A stretch of DNA of 64,000 nucleotides, from positions 160,088,283 to 160,152,282 of the forward strand of contig OZ038381.1 in the NCBI GenBank assembly GCA_964036045.1, given 5' to 3'. The notes under the pieces were generated by a model. It made no database searches. It saw nothing but the letters and a program-made list of their open reading frames with translations, and was not told the DNA's origin. The translations under genes and the position numbers were made by a program. Numbering within the stretch: position 1 is the stretch's first letter; each line of letters opens with the position of its first letter. Shown piece after piece: positions 1-10,815 of this stretch. The DNA comes from Eutreptiella sp. 'Long Island Sound 2002' (taxonomy: Eukaryota > Euglenozoa > Euglenophyceae > Eutreptiales > Eutreptiaceae).

Positions 1-384
1 CGAGTAGGTACTCCAAACCGTGGGGGATGGGGAGTGGTGGAATGTGGTTGACAGAGAGAAATGCTCCGCTGTCGGCGAGGGCTATCCACAGGAAACCCGC
101 CTGCAGGCGCCCAATAGGCTGTGCTCGAGGGGGAAGGCCGGGGGATCCTTCAAAAGGTGACAGGAAGGAGCTGAAACCGTGAGGGCAGCGACTGAAGGGA
201 GCCTACCGCCGGTCATGCCCCAAGGGAACCTGGTTGAAGTTCTCGGCCGTGAGGTGAGACAGGGGTCGCCAGGGGAACTGATGGTGGAGAGCTCTCCTTC
301 CTGCCAGAGGCGGCGACCATGTAAAACAAACAAGGAGATGTCAGATGAGGCTGCAGACGCGGCCGCCCTTACTTACTTACTTAC
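1..384. other. Left edge, no gene recognised; ends in (ACTT) repeats
   Basis: No reading frame here looks like a protein that I know. The only structure I can point to is a short tetranucleotide run of ACTT units at about 368-384, which abuts the LTR-like copy that begins at 385. The rest is mixed-composition DNA without a match elsewhere in the window. Confidence 0.4.
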
Positions 385-985
385 TGCAGTCAGAAAAGAG
401 TTAGATGATAAAGATATCAACAATAGACTACAGCAATAGACAATCGATGCAACTTGGATCAAAATATTTCACATGATTGAGAAACACTGATTGGAAAACT
501 GCCCCAAGGGCTCACACTCCATATAGTGCCATCCTGAGATGTGCATTCTTTGCTTTGCGTCCCATAGGTGCTGAGGTGGCATGGCTTGTGGCGCTGAGGT
601 CACTGCCATGTCACATGGGATAATCCTACTTAGCTAGGCTGACTGGGAATTGAACCCAGGACCTCTCAAAAAGAGGTGCCTCAGTCCCCTAGGGTGCGTA
701 CCACTAGGATAGCTAAGATTTCATGAGAAAACATAGAAAAATGTATAGGCTCTGGATCAATGTCAGCGCCTCAGGCAGTCCAGAAAATGGTGTAAAAGAT
801 CAATCAGTTGGGGGGTCAGGGGTCCACAGAACCTCCAAAGTTTAATGATTGGTTTTCATAGGTCAAAATGTCTTGTCACCCCTTTTTGGTTAGGCCAATA
901 CTAAGATGAAAATGAGTGTTGCCTCTAGGCCTCTTTATAACAACTAAAGCTAACCGTTTGGCAGGGAAATACACTTTTTCTTACT
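385..985 (+). mobile_element. LTR-like copy, inverted relative to 10816-11421
   Basis: This stretch matches the reverse complement of 10816-11421 along its whole length, with scattered substitutions and small indels. It starts TGCAGT and its match ends in TTACT; the partner starts TGCAGT and ends ACTGC. The partner sits directly next to a primer-binding-site-like sequence and gag, so this unit is probably an LTR of the same family. Here no primer site or polypurine tract is visible beside it, so it is either a solo LTR or the remnant of another element. An antisense tRNA-like segment lies inside it (630-716). Confidence 0.7.
630..716 (-). other. tRNA-like 87-mer inside the LTR
   Basis: On the minus strand the ends are TTAGCTA and TAGCTAA, a perfect 7-bp pairing. 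A D-arm-like CTAG...CTAG, a 5+7+5 arm with a TTTTTGA loop, and the T-arm CTGGG-TTCAATT-CCCAG with a good box B follow. Six extra bases between the T arm and the 3' acceptor strand, and about ten before the middle arm, break the canonical fold. It is therefore tRNA-like rather than a tRNA gene, probably of SINE origin or an LTR-resident pol III-type module. The second copy at 11088-11174 keeps the same length. Confidence 0.6.
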
Positions 986-3360
986 CCCTCTTGTGCTGTG
1001 GTGGCCACCACTGTCGCATTCTGAAGGAAAAAGGGAATTTTTCTTGGCCTCCCCATGGCTTCAACATTTATTTAAAATTTCCTATAACATCCATAATATT
1101 GGAAAGAAGGCGCTGCATCAGAGCAGTTGCCAGGTTCTGCTGCGTCAGAAAAGACACTCACAGCTCCCACTGCGCTCGTTGGCGTCGCTGGGGCAGCTCT
1201 GGCTTGGTAGGGGGTTAGAATGGGCATGCCACTTCATGTGTGCACAACCCTCCCCCTCCAAATGGCAAAACGCAGTGCAATACGCAAAGCCCAACGCTGG
1301 ATATGATCAGGGCACGCTGTCTGGGGTCTCAATGAACCTGCTGTAAGACCTGATCTGTCCTTAGTGTGTTGAAAATTGATTTACCCTCATGGGGGTTTGA
1401 GATTCAGGACAGTGGTCCAGGAGTCAGTTTTTCGGCCTGAACACGGCCTATTCCACTGTTTGCGCTCCAGGATATCTGCAGAAAAAAGACGAAGGGTTGA
1501 GGAACTGACAGGCACGCAATGATCGACGCAAACACCAAATCCGTCAAATGACAGCTTAGAATTTTTTCTGACGGCACACACCTGTCCAGAATCTTCATGT
1601 GCATTGAAAGCACATTTTTTGCGAAACTTATTTTCATCAGAGGAATTTTGAAATTGCTGGATTTACACGCAGAGAAAAGCGGCGCGCCGGAGCGCATCCT
1701 AATTGAGCGCCGGAAAATACAAAAATAATAAGATTATAACAGTATGTCACGTAATAATAACAAAATGGCGAGACACACAAAAAATAATATACGTAGGAAT
1801 TCCAGGTTTGCTTCTAGGAGCAAGGAGGAAGAATGAATTCAAGAAAATTGAAATGAATTCAAAGAACAAGGTATAAACATACAGGTCTTGTTTGCTTCGT
1901 TTGCACCATGCACATTGCTTGTCTCGTGTTATCGTGAACGTGCAGTGTAGCAACGCAAACATAGAATAGAGGGACAGATGAGAAGATCGCTCGATGATTA
2001 GAGGTGACATTGGGTGATTAGAGCATACACACACGTGCATAAACGCATGCCTCGCTTGTGCCTAGTTTTCTTTCCCTCCTGCCTCGCTCTCCAGCGGTAG
2101 GTAAGGTAGGTAAGCCCAGGGGGCGTCACCCCCTGGTAGAGTTCGTGATCTTGGTATGGATTGAGGAAAAAGGGAAATTGGTTAGAGTAGGCGATTGGAA
2201 CCTTCGTGCATGCTCGTGCCTTCACATGGCGCATTAAAGGGTAGGCCGGACGTGGTGCGCACGGTAAAACCCTTGTTTAGGTTACCCAGGGGCTCCACCC
2301 TACGTTCTTTATGAGAACGGGCGGAGTTCCTTAAACTTGCTTGCTTGTACTGAGGTTCAGGAACAGCGTATTACAGGGCAGCCTGAGAAGCGTATAATAC
2401 GTGGAGGCTGTCTTGGTTCCTCCGTCTTGAACCTCAGTCATTGGCCTTTGCTTTACAGGTGTGAAGGTCAGGCCGAATTGGTGCAGCTGCAGTTGCCTTC
2501 GGCGACTTTTGAATTTTTCGCCCAAGCTAAAACGGGCGCGGATCACACAATCAACAAACTTCACCTCAGCCAGGAGTGGCGAGGGCAGTCCGACCTCTTC
2601 AACATCCACGCTGTGCACGCAACCTGAGCACTCCTTCGCTCCAAGCCCTATCAGGGAAACACGTTGTGGCGTCCCTGTTAGGCCACAGTCGCTCAGTAGC
2701 GCTGTGTTTTCTCGTCCCTTTCACAGGTAGGCCTCTAGAGCCTTTGACATCCTCGTCAACAACACCAAGTAGCCCGTGGGTGTAGGAGTGGCAAGCCAGG
2801 GTGAAGGCTTGGGCCTCAGAGCCCGCTCATCCTTCGATGGCTATTGCCACTATAGTGAGTGCAGGAACTGTAGTGTGTGTGTCACTGTCCCGCCTGTTTC
2901 CTGAAATTTTATCAGGGTTTTGGTGGGCAATGGCAGTGGTTAGTCCAGGTTTTGGCCATCGTAGCAAGCAGGCGTTTTCATGCCTCATAGCCTTTGTCCA
3001 CCCCTCCCCTGTAGTAGGCAGGTAGGTAGGAAAACAGTACTCGGACTCATGTGCTGGGTATTCCCCAAAGGCTTTGCGCCATCACAGAAACTGGGCGCTT
3101 AGGGGCGGAGAAACCCGGGGCGTACCCCGTGGCACCGCTAAGACATCCACCGGGTTCAGCAAGGGTGCAGACTTGGGTGTAATTAAGACACCATTTCTGC
3201 AGCTTGCTCATAGGTCCTCAGGATCAGCACACTCACACACACGCTTAGGAAGGTATAGGAAGGTTTCAGTCCCTAGGTTTCTTCTGAGAGGCAAGCGTCT
3301 CAGCGAGCCTCAGCAACTCTCCTAGGTTGTTCTGGGACAAGTAGTCTACCAGAACAGAGT
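986..3360. other. No gene recognised between LTR-like copy and integrase of G1
   Basis: Only short frames occur and none resembles a known family. This is where the 3' LTR of the minus-strand element G1 would be expected, but I cannot find a same-orientation copy of 10816-11421. A 17-base word at 2569-2585 (GCCAGGAGTGGCGAGGG) is identical to the core of the 188-bp satellite at 32.7-34.4 kb. Short GGTA/CCTA-type runs occur near 2096-2110 and 3016-3030, like the one just before G3 at 35581-35596. Confidence 0.4.
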
Positions 3361-5115
3361 TCAGGTGTCCCTCAGAAAGAACAAAAGCAGAGAAGGACTC
3401 CTAGGTAGCTTCTTCAACTCCAAACCCTTCCTAGAGGGTGAAGAAGTGCCACCCTTGGCGATAGCGTGTCGGATGACCGACTTCACCAGGTAGAAGCCTT
3501 CCTTAGCCATCTCCTCGGCATTCATGTCAGGGAGTTCTCCTTCTACTTCCATGGGGCTGGCAGCGCCCTGTAGGTCCAGAGCGGCGATCTCCTCATCGTT
3601 TAGTTCCCATTCTTCCCCACAGAGGTCCTCCGGGTCGTAGTAGCGCTTGAGCTGTTGAGCAGCGCACGCCAGGGTCCCCCCTAGTCGGGGAGAACACCGC
3701 ACGGTGATTCGGTGACCATCCACAGATAAGATCTTGTAGGGCCTAAAGTAGGGGTCATCGCTGGTGGAGCGTGGCCAGGCGTGTAGCCGACTGTGGTGCA
3801 CCAACACCCAGTCTCCCTCTTGGTAGGAGGCGGGCACCCTGTGCTTGTTATTCTTGTTCCACTGGCGCTCCCTCACTCTCTGGAGCATAGCCTTGGCCTT
3901 GTCCACCTTGTCTTGTTGCTCCTTCACCCACTTACCCACAGTGGAGTAGGAATCCTCAGAATAGGGAGCGTGTAGGAACCACGCCAGGCGTCCCATCAAC
4001 AGCTCATGGGGCGTATAGCCAGTTGCCGAACTCTCTTTGGAGTTCATCATCAAGGATATGACGGGGAGTAGTGTCCCCCAGTCATTGGTGCGTTCAGTCT
4101 TGCACCATATCCTTACGTTCTCCTTGAGAACACGAATCTGTCGCTCACATAGGGGGTTACTCGTATGAGTATAGGGAATCCCCGTTGACACCTGGAAATT
4201 GAGGGACCTCAGGACTCCCTTGTACCAGCCAGTGTCGGAGCGTACTCGGACATCTTTGTCTGAGTTAATCTCTTTGGGTGCCCCATAGACACAGAACCAG
4301 TCCTCCAGGAGTATCTCGATGGTCTCCTCGCCGGTGATGTGTTTAGTGCATGGGAACACCCTGCTAAACCTGGTCAGCCCACAGGTTACCACTAGGGCAA
4401 AGTCATAGCCCCTGAACTTGGGCATCGCGGTGTAGTACACGTAGAGAACACTGTTGCCACAGTGGGGGATAGGGAGAGTCGAATTGAGACCTCTATCCCT
4501 GATATCCCCAGGTTTACAGGACCAACACGGGCACTTGTCCACGATAGGCTGGAGGGTTTTCCGCAGCTGGTCATCAGTCCACGTAGAGCGGAACCACTGC
4601 TTGAAAGGCCCCAGGGTATGGCTGGCCCCCACATGACCACTGGACTCATGGGTCCACTTGAGGAGCGCCGGGATTCTGTCGCTAGGCACCACTATCCGGT
4701 CCTCATGCCAGAGGTAGGTCTTGTCCTGTTTCCACTGTTCCTGGTCGACCGGGACGGGTTCCAGACGCTTCTCCAGGCGTTTGTAGATATCCCGAAACTC
4801 CTTCAGGTACTCCACTTGTCGAGGTCCATCTGGAGGTCTGATCATGGTCATGTTCAAGTCCAGGTGTACATCCATACGGCTGACCGCCTCCTTGGCTAGC
4901 TCTTCAGACCTGGCACCAATCATGTCTTCGAAGTTGTTGTGGCTGATGTAGTCCGCACACTCGTTCTTGATGCCCTGAATATGATGTACTGAGAGCCGCA
5001 GCTGGCTCAGGTAGGTCCACCAGCGTCGCAGCTTTGCCTTCTCATGTGGGGGTCCCTTCTGGAAGGTGCGGATGGGTTCTTGGTCGCACAGCCAGACCAC
5101 AGGGCTACTCCCCAA
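3361..5115 (-). pseudogene. G1 integrase with end of RNase H
   Basis: The frame is open for 584 codons and ends at TGA 3363-3361. Residues 1-60 are the tail of RNase H (LCDQEPIRTF, then HIQGIKNECADYISHNNF). The zinc-binding His/Cys cluster lies at about 156-200 (THESSGHVGASH, CPCWSC). The integrase core follows: the first catalytic Asp should precede TAMP at about 226, but the sequence reads YVYYTAMP, so it is Tyr. Then come Asp in NSDKD (about 286) and Glu in LCERQ (about 324). A GPY/F-like stretch (FRPYKIL) is near 455. A tail FYLVKSVIRHAIAKGG could be the start of a chromodomain, but it runs out. The lost Asp predicts no strand transfer. Confidence 0.8.
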
Positions 5116-5515
5116 CAGCCGGGACTAAGAGGATAGCACCAGCATACCCGCGAGCAGTTGTTGCTCATAGGTAGAGTAGTTACCCCGGGCCTGGTTCCAT
5201 TTCCAGTTCCAATGACCCAGGGACCCAGGACCCATTAGTCGGCTGGGTAGCTGTGCTTGAGAGTACCGTTTAGGTTGAGTCCATCAGTACCCCATTGGGA
5301 AATGGCCGAGTTGAACTCCTCCTTCTCTAGTGCATGCCACTGAAACAACGTTCCACCTCCCCCCACATTGCTGGTGTCAGTCACCAGGATAATCTCACCT
5401 TGGCCTCTAGGCACACCCAGGCACTTAGCGTGGGCCACTTTGTCCTTGAGCTCGTCAAATGCTTGTTGTTTTTGAGGGCCCCAGCGCCAGGTAGTAGTCT
5501 TCTTGATGAGGTCCG
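5116..5515 (-). pseudogene. G1 RNase H, N-terminal part
   Basis: The frame 5438-5235 contains LVTDTSNVGGGGTLFQW, which fits the first Asp strand of a retrotransposon RNase H and its glycine turn. A stop near 5235 and a further TAG near 5129-5127 separate it from the Asp-containing strand VWLCDQEP at the start of the integrase frame. It would degrade the RNA of the RNA-DNA hybrid during reverse transcription. Its position between RT and integrase is the normal one for Ty3/gypsy. Confidence 0.65.
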
Positions 5516-6620
5516 TCAGGATAGCGCTGTTGTAGGTGAAATTCTTGATGTGGCGGCTTTAGAAGTTGCAGCCCCAATGAAACTGCGTACATCATGGAGT
5601 CCTTTCTTGGGGTCTTCATGTCGTACCTTAGCATCCTTCAGGGGTTTGGCCTTAGAGGCCGCTGGGGTCCACCACCCATAGCCAACGTCGAACCCCAGGT
5701 ACTGCATAGTGTCCTGCAAGAACTCACACTTCTCCAGCTTGAGTCTAGTGTGGTTCTCCTGGCAGACCGCAAAGAACTCGCCCAAAAGGATTGGTTGATC
5801 CTCTTGGGTATTCGTTCCCAGGTATACATCGTCGATGTGTGCTTCCATCTGGGCGCCCCGGGATATGAGCTCTTGCACCACGGGTCTTCGACGTAGGATG
5901 GATAGGATCTTGTTCATCAGCTCTTGGAAAAGAGCGGGTGCGTTGGCCATGCCAAAGGGCATGACCTTCCACTTGAACACCCTCCCCTGAGGGGTGATGA
6001 AGGCAAGGAGTTCCTGGGCGTTGGTCGTCAGGTCCACTTGCTAGAATCCACTACGCTTGTCCATCTTCGTCTTGTAGCGGCAGGAGGCTATCTCCTCGAG
6101 GGTTGACTCCGTACTAGGAATGGACCCAGAGTGGTTCAACATCTTCTTGTTCAGCTCTCCATAGTCCACTACCAGCCGTTTGGCTGTTGACCCAGGCTTA
6201 GCCACCAGAAAACAGGGGCTGCAGTGCTGGGGATAGTCCCCATCCTTGTACTCCAGGACCAGGGCCAGCGTCGATACACTCTTGTATCTGTCGCTCTATC
6301 TCATCGGCCTGCTCTTTAGGAGCAGGGTAGGGTCTCCTTTTTATCTTGAGACCCACGAACTCGGGCTGCAGCTTGAGATCCATCTGTACCAGCTTGTCAC
6401 AGGACGCTGGAGGGGGTAGTTCTCGAAATACCTCCAGGTAGGTCCTGATCAGCTTCTGTACTCTAGGGTCCAAGAGTTTGATCTTGTCCTCCATGTCCTC
6501 GTCAGAGTGTAGATTGCTTGCCCCTTGGTGTATAGAAGCAGGGAGGTGATCCTCAACCGGCTCAGCGTCCTTGGTCGTATCCTTCAGTCCTTGATAGGCG
6601 TAGAGAGGGTCTTGTTCCAC
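5516..6620 (-). pseudogene. G1 reverse transcriptase (two frames)
   Basis: The frame 6620-6198 gives the RT entry (KRRPYPAPKEQADEIERQ...). A frameshift near 6250 and a TAG near 6042 split the middle. The frame 6037-5516 gives FKWKVMPFGMANAPALFQEL and the catalytic box EAHIDDVYLG, where the usual YxDD reads HIDD, then KLEKCEF and LGFDVGYGWW. The intact counterpart is in G3 at 38140-38990, which reads the same AHIDD. The family therefore uses HIDD consistently, and it is not a local mutation. Confidence 0.8.
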
Positions 6621-7328
6621 AGTCTCAGGTGGTCAATGACAACATAGGCACACTCGAGGGGGTTCACATACACATTCGTCTGAGAGTTTATCTTCCTCCC
6701 GGGTCCTCACATGGGCACCCCATACGCTCTTCATGAGCTTCAGGTCCACCTCTCGTTGCGAGGTGGTAATCTTCTGTTCTAGGTCCTCCTTCCGTTGGGG
6801 AATATCCCCCATAGACCCTCTCTTCAACGGCCATGAGCGGCGTGTACGCCTAACGTAGCATAACCTTTTTGCCACCAATCTCCTCTTGGAGTCAATGTAC
6901 TCTCTTAGCCTGGAATGGGGGGTCCAACTGCTCGTCCAGGGGCTCCTCTCCCCTCATGGAGAGTAGGGGTTTCAGTGGGGCGGCGTACTTGGCGTTCTCC
7001 ACTTCCTCCACGCACGTCTGCACGAAGAAGGCGTCATGCTCAGTCTCGTCATCAGACTGTATAGAGCTGGGTAGCTCGGATAGCCCACACTCCGAGACTA
7101 CATCAGGATTGGATACACGGCAGGGGGAGTTGCGGGCAACAGTGTCAGACACGACGTACTCGTCTCCCCCAAGCCCGGAGTAGTCTCCACGGCGTCTTGA
7201 GGTCGTAGGGGATTTTTCAGCACGTCCGGGGTGAAGCCACTGCTCTCACGTTGAATTTCCTGGACCATAGCAGAGTCCAGATCCTCCGAGGGCACTGGGG
7301 CCAGACTCCCATCCACCACACTTAGCAT
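6621..7328 (-). pseudogene. G1 acidic linker between extra domain and RT
   Basis: Pieces in two frames (7328-7098, 7152-6892 and 6878-6633) match the G3 linker at 37245-38000. They include LPSSIQSDDETEHDAFFVQTC, a Lys/Glu-rich helix-like part (EDLEQKITTSQREVDLKLM) and a Cys/Pro end (EPPRVCLCCH). No enzymatic family is recognised. A TGA at about 7337-7335, where G3 reads GGA, and two frameshifts break it. Confidence 0.6.
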
Positions 7329-7337
7329 ACTACCCCA

Positions 7338-8171
7338 TCAAGGTTTCCTGATTGGCGTCTTATGGCCCAACGGCACGTAGATGGCGTCATCTGGCAGCTG
7401 GATGGAGGTGAGCGTCAGCTTGTCCAATGGAGTACGCCAGTACTCATTTCCCCCATGGGCTCCCCGATCGGGAGAGCACAGGACCATACGGGAACGTTCC
7501 AGGGCCACCTTGGTCAGGTCCTTCGCCAGCTCTCTGAATGTTGGATTCCCGTAGGCCATCCCGAAAGAGGGCCAGTAAAGTTTATAGCAGCAATTTTCCC
7601 CCTTGCTACAGTAGAGGTCCAGGACATGTTGCTTGTCGCTGGCGAATAGCTCCACGTTCAGGTCTTCCTGGGAGTATCCCAACTCCGTCACACCTTGGTT
7701 TAGGACATCCCCCAGGAGCTGATAGTCCTCAGTTTTGCAGGCGAGCATCATGGTTGAGGGCTCGCTCTTGAATACCATCAGGTAGGTAGATGTATGCTCG
7801 GACTGCTGCAGAGGTGCAGATTCCCAGCCATCACCATGGTCCACCTGCAGGACGTAGGGTGCATGCAGGGTGAGGGATAGAATCTGGGAGTGCTCGACGA
7901 AGAAGTCAGTACACAGCACAAGGTCGAAGGCTTCGGTGTCCATCACGTAGAACCGATGGGCAATACTTCTAGAACCCATAGGAACTTTGACCTCACAGTC
8001 CCCACAACTGTGCACCACATGCCCATCTCCCATGCGGATGGCTGAGGTAGGCAAGATGTTCTTCAGGTCCCCACAAGGTAAAATTTTCTTGGCCACGATA
8101 GATATGGTGGCCCCAGTATCCAATATCCCCAGGTACTCGCGTCCCCCAAGAGAGATACGTACCCAGAACAC
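7338..8171 (-). pseudogene. G1 aspartic protease plus methyltransferase-like domain
   Basis: The frame of 277 codons opens with FWVRISLGGREYLGILDTGATISIV; DTGA (about residues 18-21) is the aspartic protease active site, and FDLVLCTDFF is the C-terminal strand. From about residue 160 a second domain appears with VELFAS, YWPSF, YGNPTF, LCSPDRG and YWR spaced as in DNA N6-adenine methyltransferase-like (Dam, DIRS-type) modules, with NPTF at the place of the NPPF/NPPY motif. The match is from memory of the family pattern, so function is inference. The frame is the same as the end of gag and is separated from it by one UGA at 8204-8202. Confidence 0.7.
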
Positions 8172-8201
8172 CAGGTCTGTAGGCCCCCTGGAGGGTCCCT
8201 G

Positions 8202-10755
8202 TCAGAACACCGCGGCGCAGGTCACTTCGAACCCCTTCTTCTGGAGTTTACGCGCCATGCACATGAAGTGGGAGCGCTTGCGGGCATTGGACTGGTCCCC
8301 ATCTTCGATAGCACGCTTGTTTCCCTTGTTCTTGTTGGCCTTGCGTCTGGGAACGGGTCGTAGGTCCCGTGTTGGGTTGCCCACCAGAGGGCTCAGGGTT
8401 CCCCCCTGGGGTAGGATTGGGGTTCCCTCTGCACGGGTTTGCGTTCTTGTCTCTCTCAGGCTTGCGGTCGCCGCCTCCTTGTCCACCTTTAGGTTTGCCA
8501 CCTTGGCCTTTGCCATTTTCCCTGGACTTGCCTTGGCCATTGTCCTTGTTGGCGTTGCCCTTGCCAACCCCCTTGCCACTAGCGTTCTCGGTCTTAAGCT
8601 TCGCCGATAGGCGTTGCTTATGGTAGCACTCATCCTCGTAGTGCTTCCTCTTCCCGCAGAACGCACAGGTCATGGTACACCTGTAGTGGTCCGGCAGCTT
8701 CGCCTTGCCGCCGGTGTTGGTCTCGTGCTTCTTACCCTGGACCACGAAGCAATCATGCTGATCGCAGTCCGGGGCGTGAAGCTGGGAGCCCTGCTCGTCT
8801 CTGGCATCACACCAGAAGAGATATTGTACATTGCTCATGATACGAGCATTTTTGGGGGTAGTTTCCTGTCCGGGTCAATGTCCCTGATACCCACGGCCAT
8901 GGCTCCCAGAGCCTCCCCCTCCAGGACGGTAGGCGTTCAGGTGCTGGTCGCTTTCTTTCTCCAGCACCAGCTCCAAAAGTAGCACAGACAAATCCCTGTA
9001 GTTGAGGATCTTCGCCTTGCGCTCTGCCGTTGACCGGCACTTGTCCCACAGCTCCCGAGGGAGCTTTGCCACCAACCAGAACAGCAGCTCGTCCCTGCCT
9101 TAGGAACTGGGCGTCAGTCGTCCCACCGGGTGGTCCAGGTCAGCCAGTAGCTCGGAGATCCTAGCAGGCTTGGGGTTGTTGGGCAGCACGGCCAGGTTCT
9201 GGATCCTGGCCCTGATGGAGCGGTCGGTTTCGCAGGTAGGGTACTGCCTCTCCAAGGCAACCAACACGTCAGCAAACGTGGCGGACTTCGTCACGATCTG
9301 CTTGACCTGCTTCTTGAGGTACTTGGTCTTGCAGCACTGCAGGAGCAGATCGCACTTGACTCGCCCACTAGCACGGGTTTAGCCGGTCATCCGGAGGAAC
9401 CGGCCAAAGTTCTCAGCGAACTCGCTGAGATCCTTGCCTGTGAACTCAGGCAAGTTCACCACGATTTTTGAGGTGGCCATTGCCTTAGCCTCCTGGGACC
9501 TGCGTCCCTCACGGCGCTTGGTCTTCCTCTTCTTCTTCTTCTTCCGCCCGCTCGGGTTCTCAGGGTCCTCAGGGTCGTCGTTTTCCGAGGGCGAGGCAGA
9601 AGTCATGGACGGCAGCTCATCGTCCGAGGCGTCTCCGCCTAGGTCACTAGAGCCGTAGGACTCCACGTCAACCATTGCCCTCAGGGCTGTCAGCCCCAAC
9701 CGGTCCAGCTTGGCTCTCGTGGAATTCTCCACGTCGCTGTAAGGGGGCTGGGCCGTTCTTGGTATGAAAGGGCGTCTCGGTATCACTGCAGGGGTCGGCA
9801 TGGGTCGGCTCCTCAGGCCTCCCAGGGTGTTTGTCAACCCCGCCACCAGGTGATGGGCTTGTACGCGGTGAGGTGAAACTCCCACGATGGTAGGTGACGC
9901 TTGGGGAGGAATCAAGGGCTCCAGTTTAGCCCGAATCTCTTGAGTAAGATCACCAACAAGTTCAGAGGTCGCTCCTCAGAGTGCCTCATTAATCTCCGAC
10001 CGCGTCAGGGACCTGTTGGAGGATCTTCCAGATCCTCTACTCCTTCCCCCAAGAGACTCAGGGCCGCGTAGGCCACTCAGGGAAGTGAAACCAGGTGCTG
10101 GCATAGTATAGCCAGGCTCGGGTGCAGCATAGCCAGGTATCCCAGTCATGTACACGCCCGCCGCGGGTCTGTGATAGACGTCCTCATAGGGGCGCGGCAT
10201 AAGGTCAGGCGCACCGGTGTAGGTATAGCTGAATGCTACTGGTTAGCTGACTGCAGTTGCCATAGGTGGCACAGTCGCGGCTGGAGTCACACCATAGGTG
10301 GGGTAAGGCATTCCAGTAAAGCCTAGACCCTCAGTCATAGGTGGTGTGGTTGTGGGTGAGGATGTAGCTGGATGTGCGGCTGGGAGTGTAGTGGTTGTTG
10401 AAGAGGGTACTGCAGGGAGATCAGAGGCGCTCGGAGCGCTCTCCTCAGGTGTGTCCTCGAAGGGCGCCTCGTCGGGTGGTCCGTATCCATCTCCAGGGTA
10501 TGCCTCTTCGACTCCCCTGTCCACTGCTTGCTTTTCCTTCTCCTTCTCTTTGCTTTCAGGTCCTCCCACGGATAGACCACTGAAAGCAACTCCCAAGCCA
10601 TCCAGAGAATTGTCCTTCAGCCCACTTAAGGGCACTGAACGTACAGGCACCTCAGGTTCAGGTTCACAAGCAGGTTTGAGCGCTGGCGCTGGCTTGGCTG
10701 GTGCCACTGAGGGTGCTGTCGTCTGGGCAGTGTCCTTGGTGTCCATACTTCTCAT
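8202..10755 (-). pseudogene. G1 gag
   Basis: ATG at 10755 (or 10746) opens a Pro/Ala/Ser-rich N-terminus. The capsid-like core reads VNLPEFTGKDLSEFAENFGR at about 9460 and continues through VTKSATFADVLVALERQYP. A canonical CX2CX4HX4C zinc knuckle (CAFCGKRKHYEDEC) is at about 8665-8620, with an additional Cys/His-rich stretch just before it (FWCDARDE...DCDQHDC). The Gly/Lys/Asn-rich tail may bind RNA. It is broken by in-frame stops near 10242, 9976, 9379 and 9100, and by a frameshift near 8330. One stop is CGA to TGA relative to G2. It ends at TGA 8204-8202, directly followed by protease in the same frame. Confidence 0.85.
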
Positions 10756-10800
10756 CGCCCTTCTTGCTGAGGACAGTCCTCGGCGCGCTGGGTGTACGGC

Positions 10801-10815
10801 ACGGGGTTGCTGCCA
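10801..10815 (-). other. Candidate primer-binding site of G1
   Basis: On the minus strand TGGCAGCAACCCCGT starts immediately inside the LTR, as a site complementary to a tRNA 3' end (CCA) should. G2 has the same word with one change (CGGCAGCAACCCCGT, 11641-11655), at the same distance before gag. I cannot name the tRNA. Confidence 0.5.

Noticed and set aside
630-716. A functional tRNA-Lys gene
   Set aside because: The middle arm would read UUU, but extra bases before it and between T arm and acceptor strand rule out a canonical cloverleaf.
8202-10755. Alternative genetic code to explain in-frame stops
   Set aside because: TAG, TGA and TAA all occur at different places, and sister copies have ordinary sense codons there; it is decay, except for the shared gag-pol stops.
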